DNA of 64,000 nt from Nonomuraea sp. SBT364 (GCF_001083785.1 NZ_LAVL01000014.1:43540-107539); one strand, 5' to 3'. Positions 35,916 to 44,167 are shown, numbered from the stretch's first letter. Notes: a model not told the origin generated them from the letters alone. Made by a program: numbers and translations.

Positions 35916-36500
35916 TCAGGAATGCAGGGTGGGCCGGTAGACGAGCTCCTGGGTGCGGCCGTCGAGCGTCCGGGTCTCGATGAGTTCGAGGTCGAAGTCG
36001 GCCGCGCCGTGGAAGATCGGGGCCGTCCCGGTCTGCCCGGTGATCACCGGGAAGATCGTCACCTGGACGCGGTCTACCAGGCCGGCGGCCATCAGCGCCC
36101 GGTTCATCGACAGGCTGCCGTGCGAGCGCAACGGCACGTCGGACTCCTTCTTGAGCCGGGCGACGACGTCGACCGCGTCACCGCTCGCGACGGTCGCGTC
36201 CGGCCAGTCGAGAGGGCCCCGCAGAGTGGACGACACCACCGTCGCCGGCAGGTGCCTCATCCGGGTGACCCACGGGTCACGGACGTCGGAGTCCTCGGTG
36301 CTCGCGGCCAGCATCTCGGCGAACTCCCGGTACGTGGTCGCGCCGAAGACCATCCGCTGCTCGCCGCCGTACAGGGCGAGGCGGTGCTCCAGCAGCTCGG
36401 GGCCCTGCTTGCCCCAGTAGCCGCCCCAGTCGCCGTCGCCGTCGTAGGCGCCGAAGCCGTCGAGGCTGGAGAAGACGTCGAAGGTATAGGTCGCGGTCAT
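35916..36500 (-). CDS. Dihydrofolate reductase-like (RibD C-terminal) protein 1
   Basis: A 194-residue protein of the RibD_C/DHFR-like superfamily, which uses NADPH. It has the opening strand TFDVFSSLDGFGAYDG, the motif MVFGATTYREFAE (about 48-60) and RSHGSLSMNRALM, in the place of the usual GG/GS nucleotide loop (about 125-137). The start at 36500 has AGGAG ten bases away. A second family member is divergent from it at 36663. The substrate is unknown; riboflavin synthesis is not implied. Confidence 0.82.
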   Translation of the reverse strand: MTATYTFDVFSSLDGFGAYDGDGDWGGYWGKQGPELLEHRLALYGGEQRMVFGATTYREFAEMLAASTEDSDVRDPWVTRMRHLPATVVSSTLRGPLDWPDATVASGDAVDVVARLKKESDVPLRSHGSLSMNRALMAAGLVDRVQVTIFPVITGQTGTAPIFHGAADFDLELIETRTLDGRTQELVYRPTLHS

Positions 36501-36662
36501 GATGTCTCCTTGAGCGTGGTCGGTCGGATGCCGATAGAGACCGGACAGCTCGGCGAAACTCATCGCCGCGGGCCGTCGTAAGGTGCCCTGAAGCGAAGCG
36601 TAAGCGCCGCCGGGCAGACTTCAGGTGTCACAAAGAAACGCGTACGACCTGGAGACGACAAA

Positions 36663-37214
36663 ATGCGCAAGCTCATCTGCTCGACCTACATCACCCTTGA
36701 CGGCGTCATCGAGGACCCCTCGTGGAGCATGCCGTACTTCGACGAGGAGGCCGGCGCGCTCGCCGGGGAGCTCACGGCGGCGGCCGACGCGCTGCTGATG
36801 GGCCGGCGCACGTACGAGGGCTTCGCGGCGAGCTGGCCGGAGCGGGACGAGAACGACCCCGACACGGGGGCCGCCTACTTCAACAGCGTCAAGAAGTACG
36901 TGGCCTCGACCACGCTCACCGACCCGGCGTGGAACAACAGCGAGGTGCTGCAGGGCGACCTCGTCGAGGCGGTCACCGAGCTGAAGTCCCGCGAGGGCGG
37001 CAACATCCTGATGTACGGCTACGGCGAGGTCACCCACGCCCTGGTCAAGGCGGGGCTGGTGGACGAGGTCCTGTTCTGGATCAACCCGGTGTTCGCGGGC
37101 GGGCCGTCGATCTCGGGGCCGCTGGGCGACGTGCGGACGTCGTTCGAGCTGGCCGACACCAAGGTGATGAAGAGCGGCGTGATCGTCGCCACCTACACCC
37201 CCGCGGGCCGGTGA
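36663..37214 (+). CDS. Dihydrofolate reductase-like (RibD C-terminal) protein 2
   Basis: A 183-residue relative of the divergent protein at 35916-36500. It has LICSTYITLDGVIEDP at the start, LLMGRRTYEGFA (about 41-52), the nucleotide loop ILMYGYGEVTHALV (about 118-131) and the typical late strand DEVLFWINPVFAGG. GGAG lies upstream of the ATG. The two divergent copies share only family-level similarity, so they are old paralogues. Confidence 0.82.
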   Translation: MRKLICSTYITLDGVIEDPSWSMPYFDEEAGALAGELTAAADALLMGRRTYEGFAASWPERDENDPDTGAAYFNSVKKYVASTTLTDPAWNNSEVLQGDLVEAVTELKSREGGNILMYGYGEVTHALVKAGLVDEVLFWINPVFAGGPSISGPLGDVRTSFELADTKVMKSGVIVATYTPAGR

Positions 37215-37226
37215 GCCGCGCCGCCG

Positions 37227-37820
37227 TCAGGTGCGGACGGCGCTGATCGCCTCGTCGAAGAGGGCGGCGACGTCGGCGCGGCCACCGGAGCGCACCCAGA
37301 GCTCGGTGGCGGTGTCGGCACAGGCGAAGGTGGCGGCGATGACGGCGGGGGCGCGCGGGTCGGGCGCGGGGGCGTCCGCGATGCCCATGCGGGACTCGAT
37401 GGCGGGGACGAGATCCGCCTGCCAGCGCAGCCGTTTCTCGACGTAGCGGGCGCGGAGCGAGGGCGTGCTGAAGATCAGCGTGGCGATCCGCAGGACGCGT
37501 TCGGGGGTGTGGCGGGCGACCATGATGGTCTCGAACCCGGCGCGGAGCGCGTCCCAGGCGGAGACGTCCGGCGGCTGGGCCTCGACGGTGTCCTTGAGGA
37601 GCCGGCCCAGGCCGTCCTGGTCGCCGCAGACGAGGTCCTCCTTGGAGCCGAAGTAGCGGAACAGGGAGCGTTGCGAGATGCCGGCCTCCTTGGCGATCTC
37701 GGCCATGGTCGTCGCGTCGTAGCCCTGTTCGGCGAACAGTCTCAGGGCGGTGTCGAGGATCGCGGCGACCGCGATCTCGCGTGAGCGGTCCCACAGCGTC
37801 GGTGCCTTCGGATGCGCCAT
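37227..37820 (-). CDS. TetR-family regulator next to an SDR gene
   Basis: A 197-residue TetR regulator: helix-turn-helix GYDATTMAEIAKEAGISQRS with LFRYFGSKEDL (about 34-65), and an alpha-helical ligand domain of about 130 residues. ATG 37820 is the first start giving the family's usual short N-terminus. It is divergent from an SDR gene, with a perfect palindrome between them, so it probably represses both. Confidence 0.87.
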   Translation of the reverse strand: MAHPKAPTLWDRSREIAVAAILDTALRLFAEQGYDATTMAEIAKEAGISQRSLFRYFGSKEDLVCGDQDGLGRLLKDTVEAQPPDVSAWDALRAGFETIMVARHTPERVLRIATLIFSTPSLRARYVEKRLRWQADLVPAIESRMGIADAPAPDPRAPAVIAATFACADTATELWVRSGGRADVAALFDEAISAVRT

Positions 37821-37867
37821 GACTCCAGGATATCGAGCCACTGACCGATCGACAGTCACTGACGGCT

Positions 37868-37882
37868 TGGCAGTAACTGCCA
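37868..37882. promoter_or_regulatory. Palindromic TetR operator
   Basis: TGGCAGTAACTGCCA is a perfect palindrome around one central base, midway between the divergent tetR and SDR genes. A second partial dyad (ACTGACC...GACAGT, 37843-37859) lies next to the tetR start. Confidence 0.75.
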
Positions 37883-37925
37883 GGTTGGCGTACGGTGTCG
37901 GTAGTCGTGCGAGAGGGGTGCGTCC

Positions 37926-38729
37926 ATGACCGGGGTCGACTATCGAGGGCAGACCACTTTGATCACGGGGGCCAGCGCCGGGCTGGGGGTGGAGTTCGCG
38001 CGTCAGCTCGCCGCGCGGGGATCGAACCTGGTCCTGGTGGCCAGGCGGCGGGAGCGGCTGGAGGCTCTGGCGGCCGAGCTCGCCAGGGAGCACGGTGTCG
38101 TCGCCACGCCGCTGCCGTTCGACCTGGGCCGGCCGCTCGTGGGGCAGGCCCTGGCGGAGGAGGTCGCCCGCGCCGGGCTGAAGGTGACGAGCCTGGTGAA
38201 CAATGCGGGATTCGGCACGTTCGGCCCGTTCCATGACAGCGAGCCGGGGCGGCTGGAGCAGGAGATCGCGGTGAACGTGACGGCGGTGGTCGAGCTCAGC
38301 CGCGCCTTCATCGGGCGACTGCGCGACGAGGGCAGGGGAGTCCTGGTCAACGTGGCCAGCATGGCCGCCTACCAGGCGGATCCGCGCATGGCCGTCTACG
38401 GAGCCGGCAAGGCGTTCGTGCTGAACTTCACCGAGGCGCTGTGGTACGAGTCGCGGGGCACCGGGCTACGGGTGATGGCCCTGTCGCCCGGCGCGACCAG
38501 GACCGAGTTCTTCGACGTCGTCGGGACGCACGACGCCGCCGGCGGCAGCCGGATGCAGGAGCCCGGCGAGGTGGTCCGGACGGCGATCCGGGCCCTGGAC
38601 CGGCGCAACCCGCCACCGAGCGTGATCGCCGGCCGCCTCAACCGCGCGTTGGTCGTCGCCGCCCGCCTGCTCAGCCGGCGCCAGATGACGAACGCGCTTG
38701 GCCGCCTGACCGCCGGGTCCGCCGCCTAG
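37926..38729 (+). CDS. Short-chain dehydrogenase/reductase
   Basis: A 267-residue classical SDR using NAD(P)H. The cofactor loop is TGASAGLG (about 14-21), followed by ARRRERL, which favours NADPH. NNAGFG is at about 94-99, and the catalytic Ser in VNVASMAA (about 142-149) pairs with YGAGK (Tyr and Lys, about 158-162). A late motif SPGATRTEF is also typical. The C-terminal basic tail (RRQMTNALGR) is a little longer than usual. Control by the divergent TetR is likely. Substrate is unknown. Confidence 0.9.
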   Translation: MTGVDYRGQTTLITGASAGLGVEFARQLAARGSNLVLVARRRERLEALAAELAREHGVVATPLPFDLGRPLVGQALAEEVARAGLKVTSLVNNAGFGTFGPFHDSEPGRLEQEIAVNVTAVVELSRAFIGRLRDEGRGVLVNVASMAAYQADPRMAVYGAGKAFVLNFTEALWYESRGTGLRVMALSPGATRTEFFDVVGTHDAAGGSRMQEPGEVVRTAIRALDRRNPPPSVIAGRLNRALVVAARLLSRRQMTNALGRLTAGSAA

Positions 38730-38780
38730 GCCCGATGAGGACGACGGCGGCGAGGGCGCTCCGGCGTTCCGGCGCCGCCT

Positions 38781-39431
38781 TCATTCCGGGGATTCCGGGG
38801 ATTCCGGGCAGAGCTGGGTGCTCAGCGTCCGGCTCGCCCATCGCTCCCAGCGCTCGCGCGGCCAGCCTCGGTCGTGCACGAGCAGCAGGTAGAGCTCGGG
38901 GCTGAGCACCCCGTACAGCACGTCGGCGGCCTCGTCGGCCGACAGGTCCGGCCGTGCGCCCGGTTTGCCGAGGAGTTCCTCGGCCGCCCGCCGCTGGACG
39001 ACGTAGCGGGGATTGACGTCCTGCGGCCACAGGGCGGCCACCTCGGGGTCGCTCGCCACCGCCGCGTCCAGCACCTTGCCGATCGGCGCGACCCGTTCCA
39101 GCACCGAGGTCGTGCCGGTGACGTAGGCGCGCAGCAGTTCCCGGGCGGTGCCGGCCGCCAGCGCGGCGGTGAACCACGGCCGGTCCATGGTGGCCACCGG
39201 CTCGTCGTCGCCGGCGATCGTGACGTCGACCAGCTCTTTCAGCAGGGTGCGCTTGTTGCCGAAGACGAAGTAGATCGTCTGCACGGCGACCTCGGCCCTG
39301 GCCGCGACATCCTGCAGATTCGTCGCGCCGTAGCCGTCCCGCACGAACAGCTCCAGTGCCGCCGCCAGGATGCGCCCTCGCGTCTCCTGCGCCTTCCGCG
39401 CCCGCTTGCTCATCGGCTTGACATCACTCAT
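38781..39431 (-). CDS. TetR-family regulator upstream of an ABC exporter cluster
   Basis: A 216-residue TetR protein: helix-turn-helix GYGATNLQDVAARAEVAVQ with IYFVFGNKRTL (about 35-63). Its extreme C-terminus reads PESPESPE, encoded by three copies of a 9-bp repeat, an oddity unlikely to be structural. It is divergent from a small monooxygenase-like gene, an ABC exporter and a DoxX gene, which it probably represses. The 60-base spacer is rich in CTAGA elements. Confidence 0.85.
   Translation of the reverse strand: MSDVKPMSKRARKAQETRGRILAAALELFVRDGYGATNLQDVAARAEVAVQTIYFVFGNKRTLLKELVDVTIAGDDEPVATMDRPWFTAALAAGTARELLRAYVTGTTSVLERVAPIGKVLDAAVASDPEVAALWPQDVNPRYVVQRRAAEELLGKPGARPDLSADEAADVLYGVLSPELYLLLVHDRGWPRERWERWASRTLSTQLCPESPESPE
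38783..38809. repeat. Triplicated 9-bp repeat at the 3' end of a tetR gene
   Basis: ATTCCGGGG, ATTCCGGGG, ATTCCGGGC in tandem, in frame, giving a Pro-Glu-Ser repeat at the protein end. It may vary by slippage. Confidence 0.85.
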
Positions 39432-39433
39432 AG

Positions 39434-39476
39434 CTAGAGTCTATCTCTAGATTCAGTCGCTAGAAGTCAACTCTAG
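39434..39476. promoter_or_regulatory. CTAGAGT / ACTCTAG operator region
   Basis: CTAGAGT (39434-39440) and ACTCTAG (39470-39476) form a 7-bp inverted repeat. Between them are TCTCTAGA and GCTAGAAG, giving four TAGA-like elements in 43 bases, between the divergent tetR and monooxygenase-like genes. Confidence 0.6.
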
Positions 39477-39491
39477 AGAGTGAGTCCAGCC

Positions 39492-39782
39492 ATGTCTGTC
39501 ATCACCGTCACCCGCTTCCGGGCTGACGCCGCCGACGCCGAGCAGCTCCGCGCCCGGCACACCGCCCTCGTCTCCGCCACCCGCGCGGCCGTCACCGGGC
39601 TCACCGAGGCCCGCCTCGGCCGGCTCGACGACGAGACCTGGGTGGGCATCTGGCGCTGGGACTCGGCCGAGAGCCTGCGGGCGGCCCGCCAGGCCGTACC
39701 CGGCAACGCCGAGGCCGTCGCGGCCTTCTCGCTCACCCGCGACGCCGCGGTGGAGGACATCGAGGTCCTGGACGAGCACTGA
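39492..39782 (+). CDS. Antibiotic-biosynthesis-monooxygenase-like small protein
   Basis: A 96-residue dimeric alpha/beta-barrel protein (VITVTRFRADAADAEQLRAR..., then TEARLGRLDDETWVGIWRWD). This is the ABM/YgiN-like size and order of strands. Members include heme or quinone monooxygenases and proteins without known activity. ATG 39492 is chosen over an in-frame GTG at 39480 because the former follows the GAGAGTGAG stretch. It is the first gene downstream of the CTAGA operator and probably cotranscribed with the exporter. Confidence 0.65.
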   Translation: MSVITVTRFRADAADAEQLRARHTALVSATRAAVTGLTEARLGRLDDETWVGIWRWDSAESLRAARQAVPGNAEAVAAFSLTRDAAVEDIEVLDEH

Positions 39783-39792
39783 ACGCGCTGCC

Positions 39793-39816
39793 CCGGCCCC
39801 GCGCCCGCGGGGCCGG
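39793..39816 (+). terminator. Very GC-rich hairpin before the exporter ATPase
   Basis: CCGGCCCCGCG and CGCGGGGCCGG are perfect complements separated by two bases. The stem lies between the stop of the small protein and the ribosome site of the ATPase gene, so it may reduce expression of the downstream exporter. There is no T tract. Confidence 0.5.
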
Positions 39817-39838
39817 CTCCCCGGAACGAGGAGATGAC

Positions 39839-40756
39839 GTGATCGAGATCGACGCGCTGACCAAGGTGTACGGGCAGGCGCAGGCCCCGGCTGTCGACGA
39901 GGTGTCCCTGCGCGTCCCCGCCGGATCGGTCTTCGGCTTCCTGGGCCCGAACGGCGCAGGCAAGACCACCACCATCAAGATGCTGGCCGGCCTGCTGACG
40001 CCGACCTCCGGCGAGGTCCGGCTGGGCGGCTTCGACGTGGCCCGGCAGCGTCCGGCCGCGATGGCGCAGTTCGGCGCGGTGCTGGAAGGCTCGCGCAACG
40101 TCTACTGGAGCCTGTCGGCGTGGCAGAACCTGATGTACTTCGGCCGGCTCAAGGGCCTGCGCAAGGCCCGGGTCGCCGAGCGCGCCCGGGACCTGCTGAC
40201 CGGCCTGGGCCTGTGGGACCGGCGCGACGACAAGGTCGGCGGCTTCTCACGCGGCATGCAGCAGAAGGTCGCGATCGCCGCCGCCCTGATCGCCGACCCC
40301 CCGATCGTGCTGCTGGACGAGCCGACGCTCGGCCTGGACGTCGAGGCGACCCGCACCGTCAAGAACTGGATCACCGAGCAGTCCCGCGAGCTCGGCACCA
40401 CCGTCCTGCTCACTACCCACCAGCTCGACGTGGCCCAGGAGCTGTGCGACCGGGTGGCCGTCATGCGCCGGGGACGGCTCGTGGCCGACCTGCCCACGCG
40501 GGAGCTGCTGGCCGGCTTCCGCGAGCGCGACAGGTACGAGATCCGCGTCGAAGGGACCGTGCCACCGGGGTTCGAGGCCGTCACCCGCGAGGGCGTCACC
40601 ACGATCAGCGTGCGGGTGAGCGACCCGGGAGAGGTGTACGAGGTGGTCGCGCGGCTGCGCGCGCACGGGGCCGTCCTGGAGTCGCTGACCCAGGTGCAGC
40701 CCGACCTGGAGGACGTGTTCCTCGCTCTGGTGAACGAGCCGTCCCATGCTGCTTGA
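39839..40756 (+). CDS. ABC-2 type exporter ATP-binding protein
   Basis: A 305-residue ATPase of the drug-resistance (DrrA-like) exporter class. Walker A is GPNGAGKTTT (about 39-48), the signature region GGFSRGMQQK (about 135-144), Walker B IVLLDEPTLGLD (about 156-167) and the switch His in LLTTHQ (about 190). The C-terminal 80 residues form the extra domain typical of DrrA/CcmA-like proteins. GTG start with GAGGAG upstream. It is followed by two permeases, each overlapping its neighbour. Confidence 0.9.
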   Translation: MIEIDALTKVYGQAQAPAVDEVSLRVPAGSVFGFLGPNGAGKTTTIKMLAGLLTPTSGEVRLGGFDVARQRPAAMAQFGAVLEGSRNVYWSLSAWQNLMYFGRLKGLRKARVAERARDLLTGLGLWDRRDDKVGGFSRGMQQKVAIAAALIADPPIVLLDEPTLGLDVEATRTVKNWITEQSRELGTTVLLTTHQLDVAQELCDRVAVMRRGRLVADLPTRELLAGFRERDRYEIRVEGTVPPGFEAVTREGVTTISVRVSDPGEVYEVVARLRAHGAVLESLTQVQPDLEDVFLALVNEPSHAA

Positions 40757-41516
40757 CGTCCTGCGCGCGGAGATCGGCAAGGGCCTGCGCGTCCAGCTGG
40801 CCCACCCGGTGGGGCACGTCATCACGCTGCTGATCAGCACCATGATGTACCTCGGCCTGCAGTTCGTCCTCGGCCAGGGCGAGCTGCGTCAGGATCTGCT
40901 GCCGCGCACGCTGGTCGCGATCGGCGGCTACTGGTTCCTGCAGTACGCCGCCCTGGTGATGGTGGCCGACCTCATCGAGGAGAAGCGGGCCGGCACGTTC
41001 GCCCAGGCGCAGATGACCCCGGCGCCGCCATGGCTGCCGATGCTCGGCCGGCTGATCACCGCCTCGGTGTTCGGCCTGGCGGTGGCCGCCGTCGCCGCGC
41101 TCGTCCCGATGCTGGTGGCGGGGATCGCGATCCCGCTGCGCTGGGCGGCCCTCCTGCCGGCCGTGCTGCTGGGGGTGAACGTGCTGGCGTTCACGTTCCT
41201 GCTGGCGGCCGTGGCCCTGGTCGCACCGGCGATCGGCGCCCTGCAGTCGCTGCTGACCTCGCTGGTGCTGCTGCTCAACGGCTCGTTCCTGCCGCTGGCC
41301 CTCTACCCGGACTGGCTGGCGGCACTGGCCAGAATCCTGCCCACCACCCTGGGCGTAGAGGCGATCACCCAGACGCTGTTCGAGGGGCGGACCCTGGGCG
41401 AGCTCTGGCGCGGCGGCACCCTGCCCTGGCTGCTCGCCCACACCCTGGCGCTCATCGCCGCCGCCGGCCTGCTGTTCGTCCGCAACCACCGCCGATCCCT
41501 GGAGGAGTTGTCGTGA
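40746..41516 (+). CDS. ABC-2 type exporter permease 1
   Basis: A 256-residue membrane protein with six hydrophobic helices (first at about 25-45) and the ABC-2 pattern EEKRAGTFAQAQMTPAP in the cytoplasmic loop (about 79-95). It starts 11 bases inside the ATPase gene. It likely forms a heterodimer with permease 2, and with the ATPase exports a lipid or drug-like molecule. Substrate is unknown. Confidence 0.85.
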   Translation: MLLDVLRAEIGKGLRVQLAHPVGHVITLLISTMMYLGLQFVLGQGELRQDLLPRTLVAIGGYWFLQYAALVMVADLIEEKRAGTFAQAQMTPAPPWLPMLGRLITASVFGLAVAAVAALVPMLVAGIAIPLRWAALLPAVLLGVNVLAFTFLLAAVALVAPAIGALQSLLTSLVLLLNGSFLPLALYPDWLAALARILPTTLGVEAITQTLFEGRTLGELWRGGTLPWLLAHTLALIAAAGLLFVRNHRRSLEELS

Positions 41517-42310
41517 CCGCCGCCCGCGGGTTCGCCGCCGAAGTCCGCAAGGGCCTGCTCAACTTCGCCGCAGGATGGCGCGAAGCCCTCATCCAGATGA
41601 TCACCTTCCCGCTGTTCTACCTGCTCATCGTGCTGTTCATGGGACGCGGGCAACTACGCGCCGACCTGCTGCTGCCGGTGCTGCTCGGCACGGTGGCGCT
41701 GACCTTCATCCACGAGCAGGTCAACCGGGTGTTCTGGAGCTATCTGGGCGACATCCAGTCCGGCGTGCTGGAACAGACCTACCTGACCTCGCTGCCCTCG
41801 GCCGCGCTCATCCTCGGCCGCCAGGTCGCCGCCGCGATCTCCGCCCTGCCCACGGCGCTGGCCGTGCTGGCGACCGGCTACACCGTCATCACCCTTCAGG
41901 GCGGGCACCTGCCCGTCGACGCGCAGGTTCTCGTGCCGCTGGCCGCCATCGTGCTCGGGACCTGCGGACTGGCGCTGATCCTGTGCGGGCTGACGCTGGT
42001 GTTCAAACGCATCGAGATCGTCACCCAGCTGTCGGTGGCCGTCTACGCCATCGCGGGCGGCACCCTCGTCCCCCTGGCCGCGATGCCCGATCCGGTCGCC
42101 TTCCTCAGCCGGCTGGTGGTACCCATCGCACCCGGGATCGAGGCGATGCGCGACATCCTGCTCGGCGGGCACTCCCTGGCTGCCCTGCCCACCGGTTGGG
42201 GCCTCGGCTGGCTGCTGGCGCAACCGCTGCTGATCACGGGCGCCGGCGTGGTCCTGTTCAACCGGCTCGAACACCTCGCCCGGCGGCGCGGCACCCTCGG
42301 CCGCTACTGA
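41513..42310 (+). CDS. ABC-2 type exporter permease 2
   Basis: A 265-residue partner of permease 1, also with six hydrophobic helices and the loop DIQSGVLEQTYLTSLPS (about 77-93). The GTG start overlaps the previous stop (GTGA). Two different permease subunits with one ATPase is the usual layout of DRA-type exporters. Confidence 0.85.
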   Translation: MTAARGFAAEVRKGLLNFAAGWREALIQMITFPLFYLLIVLFMGRGQLRADLLLPVLLGTVALTFIHEQVNRVFWSYLGDIQSGVLEQTYLTSLPSAALILGRQVAAAISALPTALAVLATGYTVITLQGGHLPVDAQVLVPLAAIVLGTCGLALILCGLTLVFKRIEIVTQLSVAVYAIAGGTLVPLAAMPDPVAFLSRLVVPIAPGIEAMRDILLGGHSLAALPTGWGLGWLLAQPLLITGAGVVLFNRLEHLARRRGTLGRY

Positions 42311-42332
42311 ACCAGAAGAGAGAGCAACTGAC

Positions 42333-42704
42333 GTGAACGTGTTCCTGTGGGTCCTGCAGGCCGCCCTCGCCGTCGTCTTCGGCCTGGCCGGGGCTGCGAA
42401 ATCCACCCTGCCCAAGGAGAGGCTGCGGCCCGCGCTGGCCTGGGTGGACGACTTCGGCCCCGGCCAGGTCCGCCTGATCGGCGCGGTCGAACTGCTCGCC
42501 GCCCTCGGCCTCGTCCTGCCCGCCCTCACCGGCATCGCCCCGGTGCTCACCCCCTTGGCCGCCACCGGCCTGGCCGTCGTCATGGTCCTGGCCGCCGCAG
42601 TCCACGCCCGCCGGAAGGAGCCGCCCGCCATCGCGGTCAACGTGGTGCTGCTCGTGCCGGCCGTGGTCATCGCGTGGGGGCGCTTCGGGGCTTACGCGTT
42701 GTGA
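42333..42704 (+). CDS. DoxX-family membrane protein
   Basis: A 123-residue protein with four membrane helices, the DoxX/DoxD-like fold. Conserved features include GLAGAAKST after helix 1 and RLIGAVELLAALGLVLP in helix 2. GTG start with GAAGAGAGAG upstream, 22 bases after the exporter permease, so cotranscription is likely. DoxX proteins are linked to redox stress, but the role here is unknown. Confidence 0.82.
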   Translation: MNVFLWVLQAALAVVFGLAGAAKSTLPKERLRPALAWVDDFGPGQVRLIGAVELLAALGLVLPALTGIAPVLTPLAATGLAVVMVLAAAVHARRKEPPAIAVNVVLLVPAVVIAWGRFGAYAL

Positions 42705-42728
42705 CACGGGTGACGGAGAATCTTCGGC

Positions 42729-43373
42729 ATGGCCATCATCCACCACACCGCACTCAAGCCCACCAAGCTGGAACTGATCACCTCCTGGCTGCCCTCCCGG
42801 CCGTGGTACCTCGGCAGGGGAGCGCCGGAACTGGTCAAGGCCGGCGGCTTCCGGCTGGACGACCCGGAGGGCGAGGTCGGGATCGAGTTCATGGTGGTCA
42901 CCGACACCTCCGGCGGCCACCCGGCCGCCTATCTGGTGCCGCTCACCTATCGCGGCGCGCCGCTCGACGGGGCGGAGCACGCCCTCGTCGGCACCATGGA
43001 GCACGGGGTCCTGGGCCGGCGCTGGGCCTACGACGGCTGCCACGACCCGGTGCTGGTCGCCCAGTTGCTGGCCCTGGTCGAGGGCCGGGTCCAGGCCCAG
43101 GACCAGAACACCAGCGACACCCCCGACCGGGAGGTCACCCGCTCCTGCACCGGCGACGGCCTCACCGCCGCGGACCTGACCACCGCCGCCGACGACCACG
43201 AGGGGACCGAACTGCCCACGGCGGGGGGTCCGGTCCTCCGGTTGCACCGGGTCCTGCGCCCCGCCCCGGGCGGCACGCCCGTCCTGCCTCCGGGAGCGAC
43301 GGGCCACGTCTCCGGCGCGTGGAACATGCCGGACGGCAGCCGCGCGCAGGGCCTGTTCGCCGTCGTGCGCTAA
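42729..43373 (+). CDS. Maltokinase N-terminal cap-like protein
   Basis: A 214-residue protein matching the stand-alone maltokinase N-cap-like group (also listed as CG0192-related). It begins AIIHHTALKPTKLELITSWL and contains VVTDTSGGHPAAYLVPLTYR (about 57-76) and GTMEHGVLGRRWAYDG (about 89-104), the cap-domain pattern. No kinase domain follows, so catalysis is not expected. A hairpin terminator lies 92 bases downstream. Confidence 0.75.
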   Translation: MAIIHHTALKPTKLELITSWLPSRPWYLGRGAPELVKAGGFRLDDPEGEVGIEFMVVTDTSGGHPAAYLVPLTYRGAPLDGAEHALVGTMEHGVLGRRWAYDGCHDPVLVAQLLALVEGRVQAQDQNTSDTPDREVTRSCTGDGLTAADLTTAADDHEGTELPTAGGPVLRLHRVLRPAPGGTPVLPPGATGHVSGAWNMPDGSRAQGLFAVVR

Positions 43374-43464
43374 TTCGTCGAGCTTTATCGAATCCTGCCG
43401 GAATTGCCGGAAAGCGACGCGGATGACGTTCCGCGGCTTGACCGGGCGCGGCCCGCGCGAAGGT

Positions 43465-43499
43465 GGTGATGGGCGGCGTGATCGAAGCCGCCCATCACC
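43465..43499. terminator. Bidirectional terminator between convergent genes
   Basis: Perfect 13-bp arms (43465-43477, 43487-43499) with a 9-base loop, between the convergent cap-like gene and the small secreted protein gene. Confidence 0.85.
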
Positions 43500-43523
43500 C
43501 CCCCGGCGGGCCGGTAGGCCGGG

Positions 43524-43760
43524 CTACGGGCGGGCCAGGGCGTACATCTTGCGGCCGGCGATCGTGACCGTGGTGCAGTAGTACTCGGGGCCGGCGGCGT
43601 TGGCGGCGCTGTTGCAGGCCTTCGCGCCTGCCGAGGTGTAGCTGTACCACTGGACGATGACCTGGGCGTTGGCCGGTCCCGCGAAGATCGCGGCGGCCGT
43701 CGCGGTGGTGACGGCGACGGCGGCCATGCTCGTGGTCAGGCGCTTCAGGGAGGTCTTCAC
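43524..43760 (-). CDS. Small secreted two-cysteine protein
   Basis: A 78-residue preprotein with a Sec signal peptide cut after about residue 32 (GPANA then QVIVQ). The mature part has about 46 residues with two cysteines (49 and 62), which could form one disulfide, and Tyr-rich segments QWYSYTS and EYYCTT. I do not recognise the family. GTG 43760 follows AGAGG at a good distance. It has its own promoter and a strong terminator and lies alone, which suggests regulated, perhaps abundant, export. Confidence 0.72.
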   Translation of the reverse strand: MKTSLKRLTTSMAAVAVTTATAAAIFAGPANAQVIVQWYSYTSAGAKACNSAANAAGPEYYCTTVTIAGRKMYALARP

Positions 43761-43835
43761 AGGGGCATTCCTCTCGCAGATAAAACACGCAACACGGGAT
43801 GAAATGCCCCATCTAGGATGTCGGGCACGCAATGG

Positions 43836-43864
43836 ACGATAGCTACTAAATATTCCCACCGCAA
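43836..43864 (-). promoter_or_regulatory. Promoter of the small secreted protein gene
   Basis: On the minus strand, -35 TTGCGG (43864-43859) and -10 TATCGT (43841-43836) are spaced by 17 bases, about 75 bases upstream of the GTG. Confidence 0.5.
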
Positions 43865-43913
43865 CAAGATCGTCGATCAATAAATTTTGTTTACAGCGAG
43901 GATTACCAGCAGT

Positions 43914-43930
43914 GAAGTGACCGTCACTTC
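43914..43930. promoter_or_regulatory. 17-bp perfect palindrome
   Basis: GAAGTGAC-C-GTCACTTC, an 8-bp inverted repeat around one base, about 155 bases upstream of the small secreted protein gene on its strand. It resembles a TetR- or GntR-type operator; no such gene is adjacent. Confidence 0.55.
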
Positions 43931-44103
43931 GGACGCGAGAACGGCCGATATGTAAGGTCGCGCCGAGCCCGGCCCGCCCGTGACGGCCCGGCTCGGGCGC
44001 CGGGCGACGCCGCCCCTCCGTGACGGCGGGCGCGGCCGGGCGGGCGGCTGGGGCGGTGCGCCTGCCTGGGGGTGGTTTGGATGGGCTCCCAACGAATTGG
44101 GCG

Positions 44104-44136
44104 TTGACGTTTGTTGGTATGGACAGCAAACTAATT
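44104..44136 (+). promoter_or_regulatory. GH31 operon promoter with regulon element A
   Basis: A -35 TTGACG (44104-44109) precedes the 23-bp element at 44114-44136, which covers the expected -10 region (ACTAAT near 44130). The element has the form TTGGTAT-N6-CAAAC-N-AATT and matches those at 52338-52360 and 58822-58844. Binding here would block the promoter. Confidence 0.7.
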
Positions 44137-44167
44137 CACGGAGTTTCGCACCCGTGAAGGAGCATCC

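Larger units (their letters stand above)
43761..44167. other. Gene-free divergent region before the xyloglucan locus
   Basis: A 407-base spacer between the small secreted protein gene and GH31. It starts AT-rich and holds the promoter at 43836-43864 and the palindrome at 43914-43930. It also has a near-perfect 11-bp hairpin (43964-43974 with 43985-43995) and the GH31 promoter/operator at 44104-44136. No gene was seen. Confidence 0.6.

Noticed and set aside
36663..37214. Riboflavin biosynthesis locus from the two RibD-like proteins
   Set aside because: No deaminase domain or other rib genes are nearby; these are generic DHFR-like proteins.
43757..43768. A four-codon leader (ATG CCC CTG TGA) overlapping the small secreted protein start
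   Set aside because: The AGAGG site is only one base from that ATG, too near for initiation. It is well spaced for the GTG of the real gene.
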